The notes beneath the pieces are model-generated. The model had not been told where the DNA came from. It saw only the letters and a program-made list of their open reading frames with translations, and did no database searches. A stretch of DNA of 64,000 bases from Gemmatimonadota bacterium. Lineage in GTDB: Bacteria > Gemmatimonadota > Gemmatimonadetes > Longimicrobiales > Gaopeijiaceae. Below, piece by piece: positions 20,812 to 29,985 of the stretch (its first letter is position 1; each line of letters begins with the position of its first letter). The stretch is from assembly GCA_041390125.1 (NCBI GenBank), contig JAWKQN010000004.1, forward strand, positions 1-64,000, in the 5' to 3' direction. The position numbers and the translations under genes are program-made.

Positions 20812-23568
20812 GTGTCGCAGGAACTGCCCAAGCGCCTCGAGCCCAAGGCGATCGAGGGCCCGATCTACACCGCCTGGGAGGCGGACGGCCACTTCCACGT
20901 GCCCGCCGACGCGGTGGACCGGGACGCCGGGGACCGTCCCTACGTGATCGTCATCCCGCCGCCGAACGTGACGGCCGTGCTGCACATGGGACACGGCCTG
21001 AACAACACCATCCAGGACGTGCTCATCCGCTGGCAACGCATGACCGGCCGGCCCACGCTGTGGGTTCCCGGCACGGATCACGCCGGCATCGCCACGCAGA
21101 ACGTGGTAGAGCGCCAGCTGCGCGCCGAGGGGCAGACCCGTGACGACCTGGGCCGCGACGCGTTCGTGGAGCGCGTGTGGTCCTTCGTGGACGAGACCGG
21201 GGGACGCATCCTGGACCAGCTCCGGGCCATCGGGTGCAGTTGCGACTGGACCCGTACGCGCTTCACGCTGGACGACGGGCTCTCGCGCGCCGTGCGCACG
21301 GTGTTCGTGGAGTTGTACGAACGCGGCCTGATCTATCGCGGCGAGTACATCATCAACTGGTGTCCGCGCTGCCTGACCGCGCTGTCCAACGAGGAGGCGG
21401 AGGCCGAGGAGACCGAAGGTCGGCTCTACCACCTGCGCTATCCCTTCGCGCCCGAGGACGCCGCGCGCGCCGAGCAGGCCGCGGCCGCGGGGGCCGGTGC
21501 CGTCAGCCGGCTGGAGGACGGTCGCTGGGCCCTGACGGTGTCCACCACGCGGCCGGAGACCATGCTGGGCGACACCGCCGTGGCGGTGTATCCCGGGGAC
21601 GACCGCTACCGCGCGCTGGCCGGAGCACGGGTGGAGCTGCCGCTGACGGGCCGTACCATCCCGGTGGTGGCCGACGAGGCAGTGGACCCCGAGTTCGGCA
21701 CCGGGATGGTCAAGGTGACGCCCGCGCACGACCTCAACGACTTCGAGATCGCGCAGCGCACGGGAGCGGAGCTGCTGGACGTGATGACCCCGGACGGGCA
21801 CATGAACGAGCGCGTGCCCGAGCCGTTCCGGGGGTTGGACCGCTTCGAGGCGCGCACGCGCGTGGTGGAGGCGCTCACCGCCGAGGGGTTGTTCGCGGGG
21901 TCGGAGCCGCACACGCACGCGGTGCCGCACTGCTACCGTTGCCACACGGTGGTGGAGCCGCGTCTGTCCGAGCAGTGGTTCGTGCGCATGAAGCCCCTGG
22001 CGGAGCCGGCGCTGGCCGCGTCGCGCGACGGCACCATCACCTTCACGCCCGAGCGGTGGCAGAAGGTGTACGAGCACTGGATGGAGAACATCCGCGACTG
22101 GTGCATCTCCCGGCAGCTCTGGTGGGGACACCGGATCCCCGTGTGGTACTGCGACGACTGCGCCGGCATGACCGTCGCGGTGGACGCGCCCACCGCGTGC
22201 GAGCACTGCGGCAGCGGAGCCCTCCGTCAGGATCCGGACGTGCTGGACACGTGGTTCAGCTCGTGGCTCTGGCCGTTCTCCACCTTGGGATGGCCGGAGC
22301 GGACGGAGGACCTGCGCGCCTTCTATCCGGGCAGCACACTCGTGACCGCCCCGGAGATCCTGTTCTTCTGGGTGGCGCGCATGATCATGGCCGGATACGC
22401 CTTCCTGGGTGAGGCGCCCTTCACCTCGGTGTACCTGCACGGCACGGTGCGCGACAAGCAGGGTCGCAAGATGTCCAAGTCCCTCGGCAACGGCATCGAT
22501 CCGCTCGAGGTGGTCGACGCGTTCGGGGCGGATGCGCTGCGCTTCACGCTGGTGAGCTCCGCGGCGGTGGGCACCGACATCTACCTGGACCACGAGGACG
22601 TCGAGGGCTCGTTCGCGCCCGGCCGCAACTTCGCCAACAAGGTGTGGAACGCCGGGCGGTTCGCGCTGCTCAACCTCGGTGACGAGCCGGTGCTCCGCGT
22701 GGAGGACGTGGCCGGCGACCTCGAGGCGGCCGACCGCTGGATCCTCTCGCGCCTGCAGAGCGCCGCCGCCGCGATCGGAGAAGGGCTCGAGCGGTTCCGT
22801 CTCAAGGAGGTCGCCGACCTCGCGTACCACTTCTTCTGGGGCGACATCGCCGACTGGTACCTGGAGCTCATCAAGCCGCGGCTCAAGCCGGAGGCCGACG
22901 CCGCCAGCCGGGAGGCGGCCCGCGCGACCCTGGTGCAGGTGCTGGACGGCGCGCTGCGGCTGCTGCACCCGCTCATCCCCTTCGTGACGGAGGCGCTGTG
23001 GGGCCGCCTGCCCGCGGCCGGCGGGGAAGGGCGGGGCGCCTTGATCGTCGCCCGGTGGCCCGAGCCCGAAGCCACCTGGCGGGATGCGGACGCGGAGGCC
23101 CGTTTCGCGCAGCTGCAGGAGCTGGTCGTGACCGTCCGCAGCCTGCGCAAGGAATACGGCGTGCCGGAGGGCCAGACCGTGCCGGTGCGCCTGGACGGGG
23201 AGCGGGCCGCCGTGCACATCGGCCACCTCGAGCGCGAAGCGGAGGCGTTGGCGCGCATCGGCGGCATCGGGTCGCTCACCCACGGCGCCGTCGCGGGTGT
23301 CGGGGCCAGCGCGGTCCTCACCGACGGCACCGAGGTGTTCGTGCCGCTGGAGGGCCTCATCGACCTGGACCGCGAGCGGGAGCGGCTCGCGACCGAGATC
23401 GAGCGGTTGCGGGCGCAGCACGCGCAAACCGAAGCCAAGCTCGCGAACGCGGCGTTCGTGGAGCGGGCACCGGCGGACGTGGTGGCCAAGGAGCGCGAGA
23501 AGGAAGCGCGTTTCCGTGAGCAGGCCGAGACGCTGGAACAGAAGCGGAGGGCGCTGACGAGCCGATGA
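20812..23568 (+). CDS. valS: Valyl-tRNA synthetase
   Basis: Class Ia aminoacyl-tRNA synthetase of 918 aa that charges tRNA-Val with valine. It shows the nucleotide-binding HMGH at 58-61 within PPPNVTAVLHMGHGLN, a connective peptide 1 editing domain with STTRPETMLGDTAVAV, KMSKS at 553-557, and the C-terminal anticodon domain followed by a two-helix coiled coil (RERERLATEIERLRAQ to the end) that is particular to ValS. Start is GTG. There is a 110-bp gap upstream; I see no T-box. Its stop overlaps the next ATG. Confidence 0.97.
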   Translation: MSQELPKRLEPKAIEGPIYTAWEADGHFHVPADAVDRDAGDRPYVIVIPPPNVTAVLHMGHGLNNTIQDVLIRWQRMTGRPTLWVPGTDHAGIATQNVVERQLRAEGQTRDDLGRDAFVERVWSFVDETGGRILDQLRAIGCSCDWTRTRFTLDDGLSRAVRTVFVELYERGLIYRGEYIINWCPRCLTALSNEEAEAEETEGRLYHLRYPFAPEDAARAEQAAAAGAGAVSRLEDGRWALTVSTTRPETMLGDTAVAVYPGDDRYRALAGARVELPLTGRTIPVVADEAVDPEFGTGMVKVTPAHDLNDFEIAQRTGAELLDVMTPDGHMNERVPEPFRGLDRFEARTRVVEALTAEGLFAGSEPHTHAVPHCYRCHTVVEPRLSEQWFVRMKPLAEPALAASRDGTITFTPERWQKVYEHWMENIRDWCISRQLWWGHRIPVWYCDDCAGMTVAVDAPTACEHCGSGALRQDPDVLDTWFSSWLWPFSTLGWPERTEDLRAFYPGSTLVTAPEILFFWVARMIMAGYAFLGEAPFTSVYLHGTVRDKQGRKMSKSLGNGIDPLEVVDAFGADALRFTLVSSAAVGTDIYLDHEDVEGSFAPGRNFANKVWNAGRFALLNLGDEPVLRVEDVAGDLEAADRWILSRLQSAAAAIGEGLERFRLKEVADLAYHFFWGDIADWYLELIKPRLKPEADAASREAARATLVQVLDGALRLLHPLIPFVTEALWGRLPAAGGEGRGALIVARWPEPEATWRDADAEARFAQLQELVVTVRSLRKEYGVPEGQTVPVRLDGERAAVHIGHLEREAEALARIGGIGSLTHGAVAGVGASAVLTDGTEVFVPLEGLIDLDRERERLATEIERLRAQHAQTEAKLANAAFVERAPADVVAKEREKEARFREQAETLEQKRRALTSR

Positions 23569-24917
23569 GACGCCGGGTGTGGCTGCTGGCCCTGGCGGGC
23601 GCCGCGTGCGCCCGTCAGGGCGCCATTCCGGGAGGTCCCCCGGACCGGATCCCCCCCATCGTGGTGGAGACCCGCCCGGCCCCGTTCGCGGTGGTGCCGG
23701 ACGGCTGGGAGGACCCGGTCGTGATCCGCTTCAACGAGCGCATCAGCGAGCGCGGCGGCGGAGGGTCCCTCGACGACGCCGTCGTCGTCTCTCCGGAGCT
23801 CGAGGACGTGCTGGTGGAGCACACCCGCACGGGGCTCGAGATCCGGGCGCCCGGTGGGTTCCCCCCCGGTCACGTCTACCGCGTGACGGTGCGCCCGGCG
23901 ATCCAGGATCTCTTCGGCAACTCGATGCGCGATCCGTTCGAGCTGGTGTTCTCGACCGGCCCCGAGCCGGTCCCCACCGTCGTGGCGGGAACGGTCACGG
24001 ACCGTATCACCGGACAGCCGCGCGAGGTGCGCGTGGATGCTGTGGACGAGAGCGGCGCGTCCGTGTATCCGACGCGCAGCGATCGCAACGGGATCTTCGC
24101 GCTGCGCTACCTGCCCCCGGGGCGGTACCGCCTGCGCGCGTTCGAGGATCGCGACCGCGACGCCGAGATCGATTTCTCGGAGGCGCAGGCCCAGACCACG
24201 GCGCTCCTGAACAGTGGCGCCGACACCGTGATCTATACGCTGGCCGTGCTGGAGGGCGATTCGACCGCGGCGCGGCTCACCGGGATCGAGGTGCGGGATT
24301 CGGCCACGCTGGCGCTCGAATTCGACGACTACCTCGATCCCGACCTCCCGCTGAACACCGTGCGGCTCCGCTTCACTCCCGCGGAGGGTCCGATTGCGGA
24401 TACGCTGCCGAACATGCAACGCGTGCTCCACCCCCATCAGTATGAGGCGCTGCTGCGGGAGCAGGCGGCCGCGGCGGATACCCTGGGAGACACCGTCGCC
24501 GCCCGTCCGCTCCCCCCGCGTGTGCCGGTGGCGCCGGGTGTGGCCCAGCCGCCCGGTGCCGTCCCCCCCGACGAGCCCCGTCCCGGGCAGTCCATCGTGG
24601 TGCTGCTGGATCGGCCGCTACCGGTGGACGTGCCGCTGACGGTGGAGGTGAGCGGGGTCGTGAATATCCACCGCATCCCGCTGGGTGGCGGCGAGGAGAC
24701 GGTCGTGTGGGAAGCTCCCGCGGACACGGTGGTGCCGCCCGGGGACACGCTCAGCGTGCCGGACAGCCTGCGGCCGGACACGACGGGGATCGCCCGGGGC
24801 AGGGTCGGGTCCGCGTCGACTCCGTCGCTGGGTTCGGGTCGGGCTGCGCGTATCCCTTCCACCCCTCCGCGAACGCCCCGGGCACGCGTGCGCGTCCGCT
24901 CCCTCCCGGAGCGCTGA
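23565..24917 (+). CDS. Secreted Ig-like (SbsA-type) and carboxypeptidase-regulatory-like protein
   Basis: 450 aa with a short signal peptide ending near AGAACARQG; a lipid anchor is possible but the lipobox is poor. The opening PDRIPPIVVETRPAP with PVVIRFNERISE is the SbsA-type Ig-like domain (about 30-125). Next comes a carboxypeptidase-regulatory-like module (VAGTVTDRITGQPREVRVDA to LPPGRYRLRAFEDRDRD, about 140-215). The last 120 residues are Pro-rich and low complexity. This architecture is common in Bacteroidota and Gemmatimonadota envelope proteins. It overlaps valS by four bases, which probably reflects compact packing more than shared function. Confidence 0.75.
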   Translation: MRRRVWLLALAGAACARQGAIPGGPPDRIPPIVVETRPAPFAVVPDGWEDPVVIRFNERISERGGGGSLDDAVVVSPELEDVLVEHTRTGLEIRAPGGFPPGHVYRVTVRPAIQDLFGNSMRDPFELVFSTGPEPVPTVVAGTVTDRITGQPREVRVDAVDESGASVYPTRSDRNGIFALRYLPPGRYRLRAFEDRDRDAEIDFSEAQAQTTALLNSGADTVIYTLAVLEGDSTAARLTGIEVRDSATLALEFDDYLDPDLPLNTVRLRFTPAEGPIADTLPNMQRVLHPHQYEALLREQAAAADTLGDTVAARPLPPRVPVAPGVAQPPGAVPPDEPRPGQSIVVLLDRPLPVDVPLTVEVSGVVNIHRIPLGGGEETVVWEAPADTVVPPGDTLSVPDSLRPDTTGIARGRVGSASTPSLGSGRAARIPSTPPRTPRARVRVRSLPER

Positions 24918-24921
24918 GGCC

Positions 24922-26316
24922 GTGGCGCAGCCTTCCTCGGATCCGCGTCGCCACCTCCCCGCGGTGGATCGCCTGCTGCACTCGGACGCCTTCGCCCCGT
25001 TGCTCGCCGTCACGCCGACGGCCGACGTCGTGCGGCACATCCGGCGCGTCCTCGACCATGCCCGCCGCGGCGACGCGCGGCTTCCGCTGCCCACGGACGC
25101 GGCCGGCTGGCGGCAGCGCGTGGAGACCGACATGGCGGCCGAGCGGCGGCGCGGACTCCTGCCGGTCCTCAACGCGACCGGCGTGGTGCTGCACACGAAC
25201 CTGGGGCGGGCCGTCCTCTCGTCCGGTGCCGCCGAGGCGGTGGCCGGGATCGCCCGCAGCTATTGCACGCTGGAGTTCGACCTGGACCGGGGGGAGCGCG
25301 GGCATCGGGGCCTCCGTGCGGAGGCCCACCTGACCGAGGTGACCGGGGCGGAATCCGCCCTCGTCGTCAACAACGCCGCCGCGGCGCTCGTGCTCGCGCT
25401 CGCGTCCGTGGCGCGCGGCGGTCGGGTGGTGGTCTCGCGCGGGGAGCTGATCGAGATCGGCGGCCGGTTCCGGATCCCGGACGTGGTGGAAGCAGCCGGG
25501 CTGCGTCTCCACGAGGTCGGCACCACCAACCGCACCCGTCTGGCGGACTACATGCGCGCCCTCGAGCCGCCGGGCGTGGGGGCCGTGCTCAAGGTGCATC
25601 GCTCGAACTTCCGGATGTCCGGGTTCACCGAGGAGGTGGCGCCGGAGGACCTGGTGGCGTTGGCAGCCGCGCGGGGGATCCCGGTGGTCCACGACCTCGG
25701 GACCGGTCTGCTGGTCGACCTGACATCCCACGGTCTGCCCGACGAGCCCACCGTCCAGGCGTCGGTCCGGTCCGGCGCGGCGTTGACGGTCTTCTCGGGG
25801 GACAAGCTGCTGGGCGGTCCCCAGGCCGGGGTGCTGGCCGGGTGGGACGAGGCGGTCGCGCTGGCCCGCCGTCATCCGCTGGCCCGGGCCGTGCGGGCGG
25901 ACCGCCTGACCCTGGCGGCCCTGGAGGCCACGCTGGCCGCCTACCGCGATCCCGGACGCGCCTGGGAAGAGATCCCCGCCCTGCGCATGATCGCCCTGCC
26001 CGAGGCGCGCCTGGAGGCGCGGGCCCGGGCGGTGGCCCGCGCGCTGGCCGACCTTCCGGTCGCGATCGGGGTGGAGGCGGGGGCCTCCGTGGTGGGCGGC
26101 GGCACCCTGCCGGGCGCCACCCTGCCGACCCGCGTGCTGCGGGTGCCGGGTGGCGATGCCCTGTCCGCCCGGCTCCGACTCGGCGAGCCCGCCGTGGTGG
26201 CGCGCGTGGAGGAGGGGGCGGTGCTTCTGGACCTCCGCACCATCCTGCCCGAGCAGGACGGGCCGTTGGTCGGGGCCCTGCGCACGGCGTTGACCTCGTT
26301 TCCGACCCCGGATTAG
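24922..26316 (+). CDS. selA: L-seryl-tRNA(Sec) selenium transferase
   Basis: PLP enzyme that converts seryl-tRNA(Sec) to selenocysteinyl-tRNA(Sec) using selenophosphate. 464 aa, matching the full-length bacterial form. Marks are LPVLNATGVVLHTNLGRAVL, GERGHRG, VNNAAAALVLAL, and the PLP lysine K295 in TVFSGDKLLGGPQAG. The N-terminal helical domain that binds the tRNA is present. selB, selD and tRNA-Sec are not in the window, and I found no selenoprotein gene here. Start is GTG, four bases after the previous stop. Confidence 0.95.
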   Translation: MAQPSSDPRRHLPAVDRLLHSDAFAPLLAVTPTADVVRHIRRVLDHARRGDARLPLPTDAAGWRQRVETDMAAERRRGLLPVLNATGVVLHTNLGRAVLSSGAAEAVAGIARSYCTLEFDLDRGERGHRGLRAEAHLTEVTGAESALVVNNAAAALVLALASVARGGRVVVSRGELIEIGGRFRIPDVVEAAGLRLHEVGTTNRTRLADYMRALEPPGVGAVLKVHRSNFRMSGFTEEVAPEDLVALAAARGIPVVHDLGTGLLVDLTSHGLPDEPTVQASVRSGAALTVFSGDKLLGGPQAGVLAGWDEAVALARRHPLARAVRADRLTLAALEATLAAYRDPGRAWEEIPALRMIALPEARLEARARAVARALADLPVAIGVEAGASVVGGGTLPGATLPTRVLRVPGGDALSARLRLGEPAVVARVEEGAVLLDLRTILPEQDGPLVGALRTALTSFPTPD

Positions 26317-26319
26317 CTT
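26290..26319 (+). promoter_or_regulatory. Promoter ahead of the IscA-like gene
   Basis: TTGACC (26290-26295), an 18-bp spacer and TAGCTT (26314-26319), lying over the end of selA. The expected transcription start is near 26326, about 84 bp before the ATG. This gives the Fe-S gene its own promoter apart from selA. Confidence 0.6.
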
Positions 26320-26409
26320 CGCCTCGTGCCCCCTGTCGTCCGAACCCGATGGACGCGCCGGGGGTACCAGGAATGGACCCCGGCCATACAGGGGCGCTCA
26401 GGAGGACGC

Positions 26410-26742
26410 ATGGCGGAGCTGACGTTGACACCGACCGCCGTCAAGACGGTCGAGAAGTTCCTGGAAGAGCATGGCGGCACGGGTGGCGCGGGCCTCAGGG
26501 TCGCGGTCCTGCCCGGCGGCTGCTCCGGCTTCCAGTACGGTCTGAACATCGAGGACGGGCCGGAAGAGGACGACGAGATCCTCGACCGTTCCGGGGTGAA
26601 GGTGTTCGTGGATCCCTTCAGCGCGCAGTACCTGGAGGGCGTGGAGATCGACTACGTCACCGGGATGATGGGCTCGGGATTCACCTTCAAGAACCCGAAC
26701 GCCACCGGCGGGTGTGGCTGCGGCTCCTCCTTCACCGTTTGA
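26410..26742 (+). CDS. HesB/IscA/ErpA-family Fe-S carrier protein
   Basis: A-type iron-sulfur carrier of 110 aa that takes assembled clusters to target apoproteins. The three ligand cysteines are present: one in GGCSGFQYGL and two in the C-terminal GGCGCGSSF. AGGAGG lies directly before the ATG. It may serve Fe-S enzymes such as IspG elsewhere in the window. The family members IscA, ErpA and SufA cannot be told apart with confidence here; the acidic GPEEDDEIL insert after the first strand is usual for ErpA. Confidence 0.92.
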   Translation: MAELTLTPTAVKTVEKFLEEHGGTGGAGLRVAVLPGGCSGFQYGLNIEDGPEEDDEILDRSGVKVFVDPFSAQYLEGVEIDYVTGMMGSGFTFKNPNATGGCGCGSSFTV

Positions 26743-26764
26743 GCGGCTTCGGGCAGGAAGACAG

Positions 26765-26800
26765 CGAGCGGTCCGTGGAAGCGCGTCCGCGGACCGCTCG
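26765..26800 (+). terminator. Long hairpin terminator after the IscA-like gene
   Basis: Arms of 15 bp (14 Watson-Crick pairs and one G-T) around a 6-nt loop. The outer 10 bp, CGAGCGGTCC/GGACCGCTCG, are perfect. It sits 22 bp after the stop and 18 bp before the hydrolase ATG. GTCGTTGGG follows, so there is no U-tract; it could also shape the leader of the next gene. Confidence 0.6.
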
Positions 26801-26818
26801 GTCGTTGGGACCCCTCGC

Positions 26819-27469
26819 ATGACGGACGTGCTCCGCTTCGAGGGTGGGCCGTTCGCGGAGAACACGTACCTGGTGATCTCCGGCGGGCGCGCAACCCTGG
26901 TCGACCCCGGCTGGGCCACGCCCCGGGCGCTGCGCGCGGTGGAGGACCGCGGGCTCCCGCTCGACGCCGTGCTGCTGACCCACGCCCACATCGACCACGT
27001 CGAGGGCCTGCCGCTCCTTGCGGACCACGCGCCCCTCCCGGTCCGCCTCCACCCCGACGACCTGCCGCTCTACCACGCCGCCCCGGCGCAGGCAGCGGCG
27101 TTCGGCGTGGAGCTGGGCACGTTGCCCACCGTGCAGACGGACCTGCACCACGGACAGGTGCTCACGCTGCCCGGGGAGCTGGAGCTCCACGTCCGCCACG
27201 TGCCCGGGCATGCGCCGGGCCATGTGCTGTTCCACGCACCGGCCGAGCAATGGGCCCTCGTGGGCGACGTGGTCTTCCTGGGCTCGATCGGACGGACGGA
27301 TCTCCCGGGCGGCGACTTCCACACGCTGATGGCGTCCATCCGGCGTGAGGTCCTCGGGCTGCCGGACGACACGCGCCTGCTGCCCGGCCACGGGCCCGAG
27401 ACCACCGTGCGTCACGAGCGCGTCTCCAACCCGTTCCTCATCCCGCAGTACGGAGGCGAGCGCGCGTGA
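26819..27469 (+). CDS. MBL-fold metallo-hydrolase, glyoxalase II-like
   Basis: 216 aa. The metal site THAHIDHVEG gives the H-x-H-x-D-H motif, and later VPGHAPGHVLF, GDVVF and LLPGHGPETTV supply the remaining ligands. Single-domain proteins of this kind hydrolyse thioesters such as S-lactoylglutathione analogues; the exact substrate is unknown. The C-terminal RVSNPFL is typical of the family. No Shine-Dalgarno is visible because the hairpin 26765-26800 ends 18 bp upstream. The stop overlaps the purN GTG as GTGA. Confidence 0.88.
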   Translation: MTDVLRFEGGPFAENTYLVISGGRATLVDPGWATPRALRAVEDRGLPLDAVLLTHAHIDHVEGLPLLADHAPLPVRLHPDDLPLYHAAPAQAAAFGVELGTLPTVQTDLHHGQVLTLPGELELHVRHVPGHAPGHVLFHAPAEQWALVGDVVFLGSIGRTDLPGGDFHTLMASIRREVLGLPDDTRLLPGHGPETTVRHERVSNPFLIPQYGGERA

Positions 27470-28152
27470 TCAGGGTCGCCGTGCTGGCGTCCGGCAGCGG
27501 CACGACCTTCCAGGCTCTCCTGGACCACGTCCAGGACCACCGACCCGGGTGGGAGGTGGTGACGCTCGTCTCGGACCGGCCGGACGCGCACGCGCTGGAT
27601 CGGGCACGCGCGGCAGGCATCGACGCGTGCGTGATCCCGGTCACCGGCCGCCCCGACGCGGAGGTGGCGGAGGAGACCCTCGCGCACCTGCGCGTCCGGG
27701 GTGCCGACGTGGTTGCGCTGGCGGGCTATCTGCGACTCGTTCCAGCCGCACTCGTGGAGGCGTTCCCCGATCGCATGCTCAATGTGCACCCCGCGCTCCT
27801 GCCGGCCTTCGGGGGAAAGGGGATGTACGGCGACCACGTGCATCGGGCCGTGCTGGCGGCGGGCGCGCGGCTCACGGGACCGACGGTGCACCTGGTCAAC
27901 GCGGAGTACGATCGCGGACGGCCGCTCGCGCAATGGCCGGTTCCGGTGCTCGCGGGGGACGAGGTCGCGTCGTTGCGCGGGCGGGTCCAGAGTGCCGAGC
28001 GTGCCCTGTATCCGCTGGTGCTGGACCACGTGTGTCACGCCCTCTCCGGAGGCCGCCCCGTCACCCCGCTCGACTGGTCGGGCGCCTGGCTCGCCGTGGC
28101 GCCGACCGGAGTTTCCGATCCTTCGACCCTGATGCGAACGAGCTGCACATGA
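27466..28152 (+). CDS. purN: Phosphoribosylglycinamide formyltransferase
   Basis: Transfers a formyl group from 10-formyl-tetrahydrofolate to GAR, the third step of purine synthesis. 228 aa. The start IRVAVLASGSGTTFQALLD, the catalytic stretch MLNVHPALLPAFGGKG (Asn and His) and the later VNAEYDRG (Asp) give the N-H-D triad. The C-terminal 25 residues go beyond the usual end and show nothing special. Its stop overlaps the purH ATG, so the two purine genes are coupled. Confidence 0.93.
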   Translation: MIRVAVLASGSGTTFQALLDHVQDHRPGWEVVTLVSDRPDAHALDRARAAGIDACVIPVTGRPDAEVAEETLAHLRVRGADVVALAGYLRLVPAALVEAFPDRMLNVHPALLPAFGGKGMYGDHVHRAVLAAGARLTGPTVHLVNAEYDRGRPLAQWPVPVLAGDEVASLRGRVQSAERALYPLVLDHVCHALSGGRPVTPLDWSGAWLAVAPTGVSDPSTLMRTSCT

Positions 28153-29783
28153 ACGACACCCCCCGACGCGCCCTCCTCAGCGTCTCCGACAAGCGCGGCA
28201 TCGAGCTCCTGGCGGCAGCGTTGCACGAGCGAGGATGGGAGATCCTGTCGACCGGTGGAACCGCCAAGGCGATCGAGGCGGCCGGCGTGCCGGTGCTCAG
28301 CGTATCCGCGGTCACGGGGCATCCCGAGATGTTGGATGGCCGGGTGAAGACCCTCCACCCGGCCGTCCACGCCGGCCTGCTCGCGCGCCGGGACCGCCCG
28401 GACGACATGGCGGCCCTCGACACGCACGGGTACCGCCCCATCGACCTGGTGGCCGTGAACCTCTATCCGTTCCGGGAGACCGTCGCCCAGGGCGACGTAG
28501 GCGTCCCCGCGGCCATGGAGAAGGTGGACATCGGCGGACCGACCATGATCCGGGCCGCGGCAAAGAGCCACGCGGACGTGTGGGTGATCGTCGATCCCTC
28601 CGACTACGCCGTGGTCCTGTCGGCGCTGGACGAAGGCGGGGAGCATCCCGACCTGCGTCGGCGGCTGGCCGCCAAGGTCTTCGCGCACACGAGCGCGTAT
28701 GATGCCGCCATCGCGGGCTTCCTCGGCGACGGGAACGCCGAAGACGCCGACACGCTGCACATGCAGGGTCATCGCGCGCTCCGCTACGGTGAGAACCCGG
28801 ATCAGCCGGCGGCCTTCTACGCGCGGGCCGGAGGCGGGGGATTGGCGGCGATCGAGCAGCTCCACGGCAAGGAGCTCTCGTACAACAACTACCTCGACCT
28901 CGACGGCGCGCTGCTGGCGCTCGCCCCGTTTGCGCTCTCGGAGGCGCCGACGGTGGTGATCGTCAAGCACACGACCCCCTGCGGCATCGCCCAGGACACC
29001 TCGCTGAGCGGGGCCTACGGGCGCGCACTCCGCACCGACCCCGTGAGCGCCTTCGGCTCCGTGATCGCCGTCAACCGGGTGGTGGACGCCGAGGCGGCCA
29101 CCGCGATCAGCGGGTTGTTCGTCGAGTGCCTCATCGCGCCGGATTTCGATCCCGGTGCGCTGGAGATCCTCACCCGCAAGAAGAACGTGCGCTTGATCCG
29201 TATGCCGGAGACGGCGGACGTCTCCTTGGAGCTGCCGGCCGGGCTGGCGGCCCTCCCCGGTGGCGCGCGGGCCGCGCGGTTCCTGCTCGGGCCGGGGCTG
29301 GGGGCGGCCGCCGATCAGTACCGCACCGTGTACGGCGGCGTCCTGCGCCAGCGCTCCCCACTCCCGCCCTGGCCCGAGGGGAACGGTGGGGAGTGGCGGG
29401 TCGTGAGCGAGCGTGCGCCCACGGCCGCCGAGGAGCGCGACCTGCGCTTCGCCTGGGCCGCGGTCTACGCCGTGAAGTCCAACGCGATCGTCTTCGCCAG
29501 GGATGGGGCCACCCTCGGGATCGGTGCCGGCCAGATGAGCCGGGTCGACTCCTCGCGGCTGGCGGTCTGGAAGGCCGGGGAGGCCGGGCTCCCGCTTCAG
29601 GGCTCCGCCCTGGCGTCGGACGCCTTCTTCCCCTTCCGCGACGGCGTGGACGCCGCGGCCGCCGCCGGTGTGTCGGCGATCGTGGAGCCGGGGGGCTCCG
29701 TCCGCGACGAGGAGGTGATCGCGGCCGCGAACGAGCATGGGATCGCCATGGTGTTCACCGGCCGCCGGCTGTTCCGGCACTAG
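28149..29783 (+). CDS. purH: Bifunctional AICAR transformylase/IMP cyclohydrolase
   Basis: Last two steps of IMP synthesis in one 544-aa protein. The N-terminal IMP cyclohydrolase domain (about 1-190) has RALLSVSDKRGIELLA, the STGGTAKAIEAAG turn and HPEMLDGRVKTLHP. The AICAR transformylase domain has ALRYGENPDQPAAFY, GKELSYNNYLDLDGAL and VIVKHTTPCGIA (Lys-His catalytic pair), closing with EHGIAMVFTGRRLFRH. Full length. The gap to purN is minus four bases, typical of a purNH operon. Confidence 0.97.
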   Translation: MNDTPRRALLSVSDKRGIELLAAALHERGWEILSTGGTAKAIEAAGVPVLSVSAVTGHPEMLDGRVKTLHPAVHAGLLARRDRPDDMAALDTHGYRPIDLVAVNLYPFRETVAQGDVGVPAAMEKVDIGGPTMIRAAAKSHADVWVIVDPSDYAVVLSALDEGGEHPDLRRRLAAKVFAHTSAYDAAIAGFLGDGNAEDADTLHMQGHRALRYGENPDQPAAFYARAGGGGLAAIEQLHGKELSYNNYLDLDGALLALAPFALSEAPTVVIVKHTTPCGIAQDTSLSGAYGRALRTDPVSAFGSVIAVNRVVDAEAATAISGLFVECLIAPDFDPGALEILTRKKNVRLIRMPETADVSLELPAGLAALPGGARAARFLLGPGLGAAADQYRTVYGGVLRQRSPLPPWPEGNGGEWRVVSERAPTAAEERDLRFAWAAVYAVKSNAIVFARDGATLGIGAGQMSRVDSSRLAVWKAGEAGLPLQGSALASDAFFPFRDGVDAAAAAGVSAIVEPGGSVRDEEVIAAANEHGIAMVFTGRRLFRH

Positions 29784-29809
29784 GTCGGTGGGGCGCCGAT
29801 CCCCCGACC
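29783..29809 (+). terminator. Hairpin directly after purH
   Basis: GGTCGG (29783-29788, starting at the last base of the stop codon) pairs with CCGACC (29804-29809). A bulged T and an inner 3-bp GC stem follow, with an 8-nt loop. Probably the 3' end of the purN-purH message. There is no T-run after it. Confidence 0.5.
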
Positions 29810-29948
29810 CAGCCTCGGGGGTGCCCGGCCCGCCGCCCCCGCGGCATCGGTCCGGAGCGGGGGCCCGGATGGCAGGCCCGGTCCGGGGCGCCTCGCCGGT
29901 TCGGCTCCCTCCGAGGGGGACGAACCTCCAGCTTCCGGTGTAGCAGCC

Positions 29949-29976
29949 TTGAGCGGAGGGGCGGGGCCCCTACATT
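29949..29976 (+). promoter_or_regulatory. Promoter for tRNA-Ser
   Basis: TTGAGC (29949-29954), a 16-bp spacer and TACATT (29971-29976). The predicted start near 29983 is only a few bases before the mature tRNA 5' end at 29986, as expected for a stand-alone tRNA gene. Confidence 0.55.
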
Positions 29977-29985
29977 GGCCGGCCT

